A stretch of 64,000 bases of DNA from Luscinia megarhynchos (lineage: Eukaryota > Chordata > Aves > Passeriformes > Turdidae), in contig JAPFBE010000079.1 of assembly GCA_034336665.1 (NCBI GenBank), positions 117,408-181,407 of the forward strand, read 5' to 3'. Positions 11,201 through 22,200 of the stretch are shown here, piece after piece. Positions within the stretch are counted from its first letter, which is position 1. Each line of letters opens with the position of its first letter. The notes under the pieces are model-generated. The model ran no database searches and had not been told where the DNA came from. It saw only the letters and a program-made list of their open reading frames with translations. The translations under genes were made by a program, and so were the position numbers.

Positions 11201-13565
11201 TTGCCACTAGTCGGTCTTCGCCTTTCGCTACCGCTGGGTAGACCTGTTGCCGCCAGACGGTTCTCGCCTTTGCGCTACCGCTGGTAGACCTGTTGCCGCT
11301 TAGTCGGTCTTAGCTCTTCGCTACTCGCTGGGTAGACCTGTTGTCAGCGAAAGTCGGTCTCGCCTTTGCTTCCGGCCGCTGGGAAGACCTGTTGCCGCTT
11401 AGCCGGTCTCGCCTTTGCGCCTGCCGCTGGAAGACCGTTGTCGCTAGTCGTCGCTGCCTGCGCTTCCGCTGGGTAGACCTGTTGTTGCTAGTCGATCTCG
11501 CCTTTCGCTACCGCCGGGGAATAGACCTGGTGCCGCTTAGCCGGTCTCGCCTCTTCAGCATACCGCTGGGTAGACCTGTTGCCGCTTAGTCGTCTCGCCT
11601 TTCGCTACCATGTAGACCTGTTGCCGCTTAGCCGGTCTCGCCTTTCGCTACCGCCTGAATAGACCTGTTGCCGCTAGTCGGTTCGGGCTCGGCCGCTGGT
11701 AGACCTGGTGCCGCAGCCGGTTCGCCTTTCGCTACCGCTGGTAGACCTGTTGCCGCTAGTCGGTCTTAGCCTTCCGCTGGAGTAGACCTGGTGCCGCTTA
11801 GTCGGTCTCGCCTTGCTGGCCACAGGTAGACCTGGTGCCGCAGTCGGCCTCGCCTTTCGCCGCTCGGGCCGCTGGGTAGACCTGTTGCCGGGCAGCCGGT
11901 TCGGTATTTCGCGCCATGTCGCTGGGTAGACCTGTTGCCGCTTAGTCGGTCTCAGCCTTCGCTCGCTGGGTAGACTCCTGTTGCCGCTAGCTGGTCGCTG
12001 CCTTTCGCTACCGCAAGGTAGACCTGTTGCCGCTAGCCGTTCGGCCTTTCGCTACCGTCAAGGTAGACCTGTTGCCGCTTAGCCGGTCTCGCTCTTTCAA
12101 GCGTACTCGCTGGTAGACCTGGTGCCGCAGCCGGTCTCGCCTTCCGCCACCCCCGCTGGGTAGACCTGTTGCCGCTTAGCCGGTCTCGCCTTTCGCATGC
12201 TGGTAAACCTGTTGTCGCTTAGCCGTCTCGCCTTTCGCGCTCTGCCGCTGGGTAGACCTGGTGCCGGCAGTCGGTCGCTGCCTTTCGCTGTACTCGCCGG
12301 GTAGACCTGTTGCCGCGAAGCCAGTCTCGCCTTTCGCTACCGGCCGCGGGTAGACCTGTTGCCGCTTAGCCGGTCTTTAGCTATTCTCGCTACCGCTCGC
12401 GAGGGTAGACCTGGTGCCGCTTAGCCGGTCTCGCTCTTTCATACCTGCTGGGTAGACCTGTTGCCGCAGCCACTTCGCCTTTCGCCTTGCCGCGGGTAGA
12501 CCTGTTGCCGCTAGCCGGTCTTAGTTTTTCAAGGCCGCGACCGCTGGCGGAGACCTGTTGCCGGGCAGTCGGTTCGCCTTTCGCCTCTGCCGCTGGGTAG
12601 ACCTTGTTGCCGCTAGCCGGTCTTGGCCTCGCCAAGGGCGCCATGGGTAGACCTGTTGCCGCTAGCCGTCTCGGCTTTCGCCGCCTTCGCTGAGTAGACC
12701 TGGTGCCGCAGCCGGTCTCGCCTTTCACGTCACTCGCTGGGTAGGACCTGTTGCCGCCAGCCGGTCTCAGCTCTTTCTGCCAGCTCGCGAGGGTAGACCT
12801 GGTGCCGGCAGTCGATCTCGCCTTTCGCACTCGCTGGGTAGACCTGATGCCGCTTAGCCGATCTCGACTACGTCACTCGCTGGGTAGACCTGTTGCCGCT
12901 AGCCGGTTCTCGCCTTTCTCGTCACTCGCTGAGTAGACCTGGTGCCGCAGCCGGTCATGCTCTCGCTCAAGGGCCTGGGTAGATCTGTTGCCGCTGTCGG
13001 TCGCTCGCCGCTTCTCGCAAGGTAGACCTGTTGCCACCAGCCGGTCTCGCTCTTTCGCCCGCCGCTGGGTAGACCTGTTGCCGCTTAGCCGGTCTCGCCT
13101 TTCACCGCTGGGTAGACCTGTTGCCGCTTAGCCGGTCTTAGCTCTTTCGCGCTTCCGGGTAGACCTGTTGCTCGCTAGCCGGTCTCGCCTTTATGCCTAC
13201 CGCTGGGAAGACCTGTTACCGCTAGTCGGTCGCTGCTCATACTGCTGGGTAGACCTGTTGCCACTAGCCGGTTCGCCTTTCGACTACCGCTGGGTAGACC
13301 TGTTGCCGAGAAGTCGGTCTTAGCTCTTTCGCTGCCTCGGGTAGACCTGTTGCCGCTTAGCCGGTCTTGGCCTTTCGCCCCGCGGTAGACCTATGCCGCA
13401 GCCGGTCTCGCTCTTCGCGCGCTCTCGCTGGGTAGACCTGTTGCCGCTAGCCGGTCTCGCCTGCTACTCTGCCGCTGGGTAGACCTGTTGCCGCTAGCCG
13501 GTCTCAGCTCTGCCTCTGCGGGTAGACCTGATGCCGCAGCCGGTCTCGCTCACAGCTTCCCGCTG
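8292..13565 (+). repeat. Higher-order repeat copy 2 (about 5.3 kb)
   Basis: Markers: GATCTGTTGCCACTT (8389), AAGACC pair (8611, 8665), AAGATAGACC/TTAACTGG (8814), GTACACCAGCTG (8945), GATCTTTTG (9318), GGTACATCTG (9594), AAGACC pair (9835, 9888), GTTGTTGCTAGCCGA (9940), GGTAAACC (10675), TCACGGCC with TTTATGC (10870), second GGTACATCTG (11130), AAGACC pair (11384, 11430), GTTGTTGC (11479), GGTAAACC (12203). The two GGTACATCTG points are 1.54 kb apart, an internal sub-repeat. From about 12245 the tail is of the type seen at 5151-6476, not that of copies 3 and 4. Confidence 0.78.
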
Positions 13566-13990
13566 GGTAGACCTGATGCCGCTAGTCGATCTCGCCTTTC
13601 GCGCTCGGGCCGCTGGTAGACCTGTTGCCGCTTAACCGGTCTCAGCTCTTTCGCGACACTCGCTGGGTAGATCTGTTGCTACTTGTCGGTCAGCGTTTTC
13701 GCTACCGCTGGGTAGACCTGTTGCCACTAGTCGGTTCTTCGGCCTTTCGCTACCGCTGGTAGACCTTGTTGCCGGGCTGCCGGTCTCGCCTTTCGCTGCC
13801 GCTGGGTAGACCTGTTGCCGCTAGTCGGTCTTAGCCTTTCGGGCACGCTCGCTGGTAGACTCTGTTGTCGGGCAGATCGGTTCGCCTTTATACTCACGCA
13901 AGGAAGACCTGTTGTCGAGTAGTCGGTCTTCGGCCTTTTATACTCGGGCCGCTGGAAGACCGTTGCCGCTAGTCGGTCTCGGCCTTTCGC
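13566..13990 (+). repeat. Example of the five-unit cassette (GATCTG unit to AAGACC pair)
   Basis: Order here: GATGCCGCTAGTCGATC unit, TTAACCGG unit, GATCTGTTGCTACTTG unit (13668), GTTGCCACTAG unit, GTTGCCGGGCTGCC unit, CTTAGCC unit, a shortened unit, AAGACCTGTTG unit (13900), AAGACCGTTG unit (13950). GATCTG (or ACATCTG) followed 195-255 bp later by AAGACC is seen near 339, 3155, 5877, 6576, 7750, 8389, 9594, 11130, 12970, 13668, 14880, 16447, 19390, 20592, 22144, 27588, 31167, 32401, 38115, 41157, 42406, 45512, 51025, 57285 and 60525. Weaker forms lie at 17910 and 23352. Confidence 0.72.
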
Positions 13991-16900
13991 GCTTTGCCAC
14001 GGGTAGACCTGTTGCCGCTTAGCCGGTCTTAGTTTTCTCGCTACCGCTGGGTAGACCTGTTGCCGCTTAGCCGGTCTCAGCCTTTCGCTACCGCGAAGAT
14101 AGACCTGTTGCCGCTTAACTGGTCAAGGCCTTTCACCGCCGCAGGGTAGACCTGTTGCCGCTTAGCCGGTCTCGCCTTTCGCTACCGCCTCAAGGTAGAC
14201 CTGTTGCCGCTTATCCGTCTCGGCCTTTCGCTCACTGGGTACATCCAGTTGCCGCTAGTCGGTCTTGGTTTTCATCTCCCGCTGGTAGACCTGGTGCCGC
14301 AGACGGTCTCGCCTTTCGCTACCGCTGGTAGACCTGTTGCCGCAGCCGGTCTCGCCTTTCGCTACCGCTGGGTAGACCTGTTGCCGCTTAGCCGGTCTTA
14401 GTTTTCGCATACGCCGCTGGTAGACCTGGTGCCGCAGACGGTCTCGCTCTTTCGCTGGTAGACCTGTTGCCGCTAGCCGTCGCTGGCTCGTTTCCCCGGG
14501 CCGCTGGTAGACCTGTTGCCTTAGTCGTTCAGCCTTTCGCCTCATGCCGCTGGGTAGACCTTGTTGCCGATAGCCGGTCTTTAGCCTTTCGCATACCTGC
14601 TGGGTAGATCTTTTGTCGCTAGTCGGTCAGCGGCCTTTCTCACTCGCTGGTAGACCTGGTGCCGGCAGCCGGTCTCGCCTCGCTACGCTCGCTGGGTAGA
14701 CCTGTTGCCGCTGTAGCCGGTCTTCGCTCAAGGGCCACTGGTAGACCTTGTTGCCGCTAGCCGGTTCAGCCTTTCAGCTACGCCCTCGCGGGTAGACCTG
14801 ATGCCGCTTAGCCGAAGCTCGGCTCGCTACCGCTCGGGTAGACCTGTTGCCGCTTAACCGTCTCAGCTCTTCGCTACCGCTGAGGTACATCTGTTGTCGC
14901 TGGCCGGGTCGCTGCCTTTCGCTACCGCGGGATAGACCTGTTGCTACTAGCCGGTCTCGCCTTTCGCGACCTCGCCGCTGGGTAGACTTGTTGTCGGCAG
15001 ACGGTCTCGCCTTTCGCATACCGCTGGGTAGACCTGTTGCCGCTTAGCCGGGTTCTTAGCCTTTTCGCTACCTGGCTGGGTAGACCTTGTTGCCGCTTAG
15101 CCGGTCTCGGCCTTTTGCTCTGCCGCTGGGAAGACCTGTTGCCGCTAGCCGGTTCTCGGCCTTTTATGCCTGCCGCTGGGAAGACCGTTGCCGCTAGTCG
15201 GTCGCTGCCTTTCGCTACCGCTGGGTAGACCTGTTGTTGTTAGCCGATTCGCCTCGCTACCGGGCCGCTGAATAGACCTGGTGCCGCTAGCTCGGCCTCT
15301 CGCATACGCTCGGGTAGACCTGTTGCCGCTAGTCGGATTCGGCCTTTCGCTACCGGCCGCATAGGTAGACCTGTTGCCGCTTAGCCGGTTCTCGCCTTGT
15401 CAGCCTCCGCTGAATAGACCTGTTGCCGCTTAGCCGGTCTCGCTTTTCGCTACATGCCGCTGGGTAGACCTGGTGCCGCTTAGTCGGTCTTTCGCCTTTC
15501 GGCCGCTGGGTAGACCTGTTGCCGCTTAGCCGGTCTTAGTTTTCATACTCGCTGGGTAGACCTGGTGCCGCTAGTCGGTTCTCGCTCGCTAGCCGATGGT
15601 AGACCTGTGCCGCAGCCGCCTCGCCTCGCTACCGCTGGTAGACCTGTTGCCGCAGCCGGTCTCGTATTTCAAGGCCATGTCGCTGGGTAGACCTGTTGCC
15701 GCCAGTCGGTCTCAGCCTTTCGCTACCGCTGGGTAGACCTGCTGCCGCTTAGCTGGTCATGGCCTTTCGCTACTCGGTCAAGGTAGACCTGTTGCCGCTT
15801 AGCCAGTCTCGGCCTTTCGCGCTCACCAAGAAGGTAGACCTGTTGTCGCTAGCCGGTCTCGGCTCTTCACTCGCTGGTAGACTCTGGTGCCGCAGTCGGT
15901 CTCGCTCTTCCGCCACCCCGCTGGTAGACCTGTTGCCGCTTAGCCGTCTCGCTCTTCGCGCATACGCCGCGGTAAACCTGTTGCCGCTAGCCGTCTCAGC
16001 TCTTTCGCTGTACTCTCGCGGGTAGACTCCAGGTTGGCAGCCGGTTCTCGCTTTTCAGCGCGCCCTCCGCTGGGTAGACCTGCTGCCGCTTAGCCGGTTC
16101 TGAAGCCTTTCACGCTTTGCCGCTGTAGACCTGTTGCCGGTAGTCGATCTCGCTTTCGCTGCTGAAGACCGTTGCCGCCAGTCGGTCACGGCTTTTTATG
16201 CCTTTGCCGCTGGGTAGACCTTGTTGCCGCTAGCCGGTCAGCGCCTTTCGCGGCCACTAGACTTGTTGCCGCGTAGCGGTCTCGCCCTTTTTCTACTCGC
16301 TGGTAGACCTGATGCCGCTGAACCGATCTCGCTCTTTCATACGCTCTCGGGTAGACCTGATGCCGCTAGTCGAAGCTCGCCTTTCGCTACTCGGGCCGGG
16401 TAGACCTGTTGCCGCTTAACCGGTCTCAGCTCTTTCATGCTCAGCGAGGGTACATCTGTTGCTACTCTGTCGGTCAGCGCTCTTCGCTACCGCGGGTAGA
16501 CCTGTTGCCACTAGCCGGTCTCGCCTTTCGCTACCGCTGGGTAGACCTGTTGCCGCCAGACGGTTCTCTGCTTCAGCTCGCTGGTAGACCTTGTTGCCGC
16601 TTAGCCGGTCTTTAGTTTTCGCTGCCTGGTAGACCTGTTGCCGCTAGTCGGTTCTCGGCCTTTTGCGCTCTGCCGTTGGAAGACCTGTTGCCGCTTAGTC
16701 GGTCTCGCCTTTTATGCTCTGCCGCTGGAAGACCGGGTTGTCGCTAGTCGGTCGCTGCCTTTCGCATACTCCGCTGGGTAGACCTGTTGTTAAGTAGTCG
16801 ATCTCGCCTTTCGCTCGCCGCTGAATAGACCTGGTGCCGCTTAGCCGGGTCTCGCCTTTTCCGCTGGGTAGACCCTGTTGCCGCTTAGCCGGTCTCGCCT

Positions 16901-19290
16901 TCGCTACCGCCGTTAAGGTAGACCTTGTTGCCGCTTAGCCGGTCTCGCCTTTCATACCGCTGGAATAGACCTGTTGCCGCTAGCCGGTCTCGCTTTCGCC
17001 ACTGGGTAGACCTGGTGCCGCAGCCGGTCTCGCTCTCGCTACCGCTGGTAGACCTGTTGCCGCTTAGCCGGTCTTAGCTTTTCGCTACTCGGGTAGACTC
17101 TGGTGCCGCTTAGCCGTTCGCCCTTTCGCTCAACAGGTAGACCTGGTGCCGCAGCCGGCTCGCTCATACCGCCTCGGGTAGACCTGTTGCCGCAGCCGGT
17201 TCGGTATTTCGCCATGTCGCTGGTAGACCTGTTGCCGCTTAGCCGTCTCAGCCTTTAGCGCCCCGCTGGGTAGACCTGCTGCCGCTAGCTGGTCACGGCC
17301 TTTCGCTACCGACACAAGGTAGACCTGTTGCCGCCAGCCAGTTCGGCCTTTCGACCACGTAGGTAGACCTGTTGCCGCTTAGCCGGTCTCGCTCTTCAGC
17401 CCCTGGTAGACCTGGTGCCGCAGCCGGTCTCGCTCTTCCGCCACCCCGCTGGGTAGACCTGTTGCCGCTTAGCCGTCTCGTTTTCGCTACGGCCGCTGGT
17501 AAACCTGTTGCCGCTTAGCCGGTCTCAGTTTTCGTACTCGCTGGTAGACCTGGTGTTGGCAGCCGGTTCGCGCCACTCGCTGGTAGACCTGTTGCCGCTT
17601 AGCCGTCTTAGCCTTTCGCTACTTCGTCGCTGGGTAGACCTGTTGCCGGCAGCCGATCTCGGCTTCGCTCGCTGGAAGACCGTTGCCGCTAGCCGTCACG
17701 GCCTTTTTATGCCTTTGCCGCTGGGTAGACCTGTTGTCGCTGTAGCCGGTCAGCGCCTTTCGCTACGATGGGTAGACCTGTTGCCGCTAGCCGGTCTCGC
17801 TCTTTCACAGCTCGCTGGGTAGACCTGATGCCGCTAGTCGATTCGCCTCGGCCGCTGGTAGACCTGTTGCCGCTTAGCCGGTCTCAGTTTTCGCGCTCGG
17901 GTAGACCTGTTGCCGCTGTCGGTCAGCGCTGCCGCGCTACCGCTGGGTAGACCTGTTGCCACTAGTCGGTCTCGCCTCATCATACCTGCCGCTGGTAGAC
18001 CTTGTTGCCGCTAGTCGGTCTCGCTCTTTCTACGCTCGCTGGTAGACCTTGTTGCCGCTTAGCCGGGTTCTTAGTTTTCGCGTACCGCTGGGTAGACCTT
18101 GGTGCCGCTTAGCCGTTCTCGGTTTTTTATACCCCGCCGCTGGGAAGACCTGTTACCGCGAGCCGGTCTCGCCTTTGCTCTGCCGAAGACGTGGTTGCCG
18201 CTTTAGTCGGTCTTAGCTTTCAAGGTTCCGCTGGGTAGACCTGTTGCCGCTAGCCGGTTCGGCCTTTCGCTACTCGGGCCAAGGAATAGACCTGGTGCCG
18301 CTTAGTCGGTTCGCCTTCTACGCGCTCGAATAGACCTGTTGCCGCTTAGCCGGTTCGGCCTTTCGCTACCGCCATGAATAGACCTGTTGCCGCTTAGCCG
18401 GTCTCGCCTTTCGCTACCGCTGGGTAGACCTGTTGCCGCTTAGCCAATCTCGCCTTTCGCTACATACCGCTGGGTAGACCTGGTGCCGCAGCCGGTTCGC
18501 CTTTCGCCGCTGGTAGACCTGGTGCCGCTTAGCCGCGCTGCCTTTCGCTACCGCTGGTAGACCTGTTGCCGCAGCCGGTTCGCATTTCGCGCCATGCCGC
18601 TGGGTAGACCTGTTGCCGCTAGCCGGTTCCTTAGTTTTTCGCTGCCCCGCGGGCGTAGACCTTTGTTGCCGCTAGCTGGTCGCGCTCTTCGCTACCGGCT
18701 GGGTAGACCTGTTGCCGCTTAGCCGGTCTCGCCTTTCGCTAGTAGACCTGTTGCCGCTTAGCCGGGTTCTCGGTATTTCACAAGGCCGCTGGGTAGACCT
18801 GGTGCCGCAGCCGGCGTTGCCTTCGCTACCGCTGGTAGACCTGTTGCCGCAGCCGGTTCGGTGTATTTCGAGGCCATGCCGCTGGTAGACCTGTTGCCGC
18901 TTAGCTGGTCGCTGCTACCCGGGCTATGGTAGACTCTGCTGCCGCTAGTCGGTCTCGCCTTCCGCTAAAGGTAGACCTGTTGCCGTAGCCGGTTCGCCTT
19001 TCGGGGCCTTCGCTGGGTAGAACTGTTGCCGAGTAGTCGGTCTTAGCCTTTTCACAGCTCGCTGGTAGACCTGTTGCCGCTAAAGCCGGTCTTGGCTGCT
19101 TCCGCTGGTAGACCTGGTGCCGGCAGCCGGTCTCGGCTTTCGCTACCTCGCTGGGTAGACCTGTTGCCGCTTAGCCGGTCTCGCCTTTCGCTGCCTGCCG
19201 CTGGTAGACCTTGCTGCCGCTAGCCGGTTCCAGCTCGTCACGCTCTGCGGGTAGACCTGGTGCCGCAGCCGGTCTCGCTCGTGCTCGCTG
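13566..19290 (+). repeat. Higher-order repeat copy 3 (about 5.7 kb)
   Basis: Repeats the marker order of copy 2 at an offset of 5.28-5.3 kb: GATCTGTTGCTACTTG (13668), AAGACC pair (13900, 13950), AAGATAGACC/TTAACTGG (14098), GTACATCCAG (14235), GATCTTTTG (14607), GGTACATCTG (14880 and 16447), GGTAAACC (15970 and 17500), TCACGGC-TTTTTATG (16170 and 17685). After 17500 it has a third sub-repeat with a GCTGTCGGTCAGCG unit (17910), an AAGACC unit (18146), GCCATGCC with GGCGTAGACC (18594-18660), and a GTAGAACTG unit (19020). That tail differs from the copy 2 tail. Confidence 0.78.
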
Positions 19291-22200
19291 GGTAGACCTG
19301 ATGCCGCCAGTCGATCTTCGCCTTTCGCCTACCGCTGGGTAGACTCTGTTGCCGCTAACCGGTCTCAGCTCTTTCGCTGCTCGCTGGGTAGATCTGTTGC
19401 CACTTCGTCGTCAGCTGCCTTCGCCGTCACCGCTGGGTAGACCTGTTGCCACTAGCCGGTCTCGCCTTTCCCGCCTGGTCGCTGGTAGACCTTGTTGCCG
19501 CTGCCGGTTCGCTCGCCAAGCTACCGCTGGTAGACCTGTTACTAGTCGGTCTTAGTCTTTTCACAATACTGCGTAGACCTGTTGCCGCTTAGCCGGTTCG
19601 CTCATACCGGGCCGTTAGCGGAAGACCTGTTGCCGAGCAGTCGGTTCGCCTTTTATACCGGGCCGGGGAAGACCGGGTTGCTAGCCGGTCGCGCTCGTAC
19701 TCGCTGGTAGACCTGTTGTCGGGCAGCCGGTCTCGTATTTCAGCCATGCCGCTGGGTAGACCTATGCTGCCGCTTAGCCGGGTCTCAGCCTTCGCTACCG
19801 CGAAGATAGACCTGTTGCCGCTTAACTGGTCGCTGCCTTTCGCTACCGTCAGAGGGTAGACCTTATTGCCGCTAGCCGGTCTCGCCTTTCACTACCGCTA
19901 AGGTAGACCTGTTGCCGCTTATCCCGGTCTCGGGCTCTTCGGTACTGGTACACCAGTTGCCGCGAAGTCGGTCTTGGCTTTCACAACACTACTGGTAGAC
20001 CTTGGTGCCGCAGACGGTCTCGCCTTTGTGCGCTCGGTGAGACCTGTTGCCGGGCAGCCGGTTCGCCTTTCGCCGCTGGTAGACCTGTTGCCGCGTAGCC
20101 GTCTTAGTCTTTCGCGATCAGCACGCTGGTAGACCTGGTGCCCGCAGACGGTTCGCCTTTCGCTACCGCTGGTAGACCTGTTGCCGCTTAGCCGGTCGCG
20201 TCTTTCGCTCGCCGCTGGGTAGACCTGTTGCCGCTTAGCCGGTCTTTAGCCTTTCAGCGCCATGCCGCTGGGTAGACCTGTTGCCGAGTAGTCGGTCTTA
20301 GCTTTCATACGCTCGGGTAGATCTTTTGCCGCTAGTCGGTCGCGCGTTTTCTCTCGCCTGGTAGACCTGGTGCCGGCAGTCGGTCTCGCCTTTCGCTACT
20401 CGCTGGGTAGACCTTGTTGCCGCTAGTCGGTCTCGCGCTTCAAGGCTGCGCTAGACCTGTTGCCGCTTAGCCGGTCTCAGCCTTTCGCCGCCCCAAGCGG
20501 GTAGACCTGATGCCGCTTAGCCGAAGCTCGGCCTTTCGCCTTCGCCGGGTAGACCTGTTGCCGCTTAACCGGTCTCAGCTCTTCGCTACTCGCGAGGGTA
20601 CATCTGTTGCCGCTTTGTCGGTCGCTGCCTTTCGCTACCGCTGGATAGACCTGTTGCTACTAGCCGGTTCGCCTGCTAGCCGCTGGGTAGACCTGTTGCC
20701 GCAGACGGTTCGCCTTTCGGCCATAGCGGTAGACCTGTTGCCGCTAGTCGGTCTTAGCCTTTCGCTACCGCTGGGTAGACCTGTTGCCGCTTAGCCGGTC
20801 TCGCCTTTATGCCTCTGCCGCTGGGAAGACCTGTTGCCGCTAGTCGGTCTCGCCTTTTATGCTCTGCCGCTGGAAGACCGGGTTGCCGCTTAGCCGGTCA
20901 GCGCTCTTTCGCTACATACTCGCGGGTAGACCTGTTGTTGTTAGCCGATTCGGGCTCGCTACCGGGCCGCTGAATAGACCTGGTGCCGCTTAGCCGGTCT
21001 CGCCTTTCGCTACCTGCTGGGTAGACCTGTTGCCGCTTAGCCGGACTCGGCCTTTCGCTACCAAGGTAGACCTGTTGCCGCTTAGCCGGGTCTCGCTCTT
21101 TCACGTCCGCTGAATAGACCTGTTGCCGCGTAGTCGGTCTCGCTCTCGCGCTACCGCTGGTAGACCTTGGTGCCGGGCAGCCGGTTTGGCCTCGCTACCG
21201 CTGGTAGACCTGTTGCCGCTTAGCCGGTCTTAGCTTTTCTACGCTCGCTGGTAGACCTGGTGCCGCTAGTCGGTTCTCGCTCTTTCGCCAAGGGGCCGCG
21301 AGGTAGACCTGGTGCCGCAGCCGCCTCGCCTTTCGCTACCTTCGGCCGGTAGACCTGTTGCCGGCAGCCGGTCTCGTATTTCGCCATGTCGCTGGTAGAC
21401 CCTGTTGCCGCTAGCCGGTCTCAGCCTTTCGCTACGCCTGCTGGGTAGACTCTGCTGTCAGCTTAGCTGGTCAAGCGCTCTCACCGCACGCAAGGTAGAC
21501 CTGTTGCCGCTTAGCCAGTCTCGCCTTTCGCTACTGCAATACAGGTAGACCTGTTGCCGCTTAGCCGGTCTCGCTCTTTTCATACCGCTGGTAGACCTGG
21601 TGCCGCAGCCGTCTCGCTTCACCGCCACCCCGCTGGGTAGATTTAGCTGTCGCTAGTCGGTCTCGCTCTTCGCCGCTGGGTAAACTCTGTTGCCGCTTAG
21701 CCGGTTCAGTCGTCATACCGCTGGGTAGACCTGGTGTTGGCAGTCGGTTCTCGCTCTTTCCGCTGGGTAGACCTGTTGCCGCTTAGCCGGTTCTTAGCCT
21801 TTCGCTTTGCTCGGGTAGACCTGTTGCCGGGTAGCCGATCTCGCCACATACTCGCTGGAAGACCGTTGCCGCTAGCCGGTCACGGCCTTTTGCTTGGCCG
21901 CTGGGTAGACCTTGTTGTCGCTTAGCCGGGTCGCGCCTTTCAAGGCCGCTACCGGTAGACCTGTTGCCGCTAGCCGGTCTCGCCTTTCTCAGCTCGCTGG
22001 TAGACCTGATGCCGCTAGTCGATCTCGCTCAAGGCCGCTTCCCGCGGGTAGACCTGATGCCGCTTAGCCGAAGCTCGCCTTTCGCTACCGCTCGGGTAGA
22101 CCTGTTGCCGCTTAACCGTCTCAGCTCTTTCGCTACCTCAGCGAGGTACATCTGTTGCCACTCTGCCGTCAGCGCCTTTCGCCGCTCGGGTAGACCTGTT

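Noticed and set aside
12390..12830. Minus-strand open frame of 146 codons
   Set aside because: Same repeat-derived peptide mixture, kept open because CTTAGCC (the source of the minus-strand stop) is altered in several units. It has no conserved counterpart at the matching place in other repeat copies.
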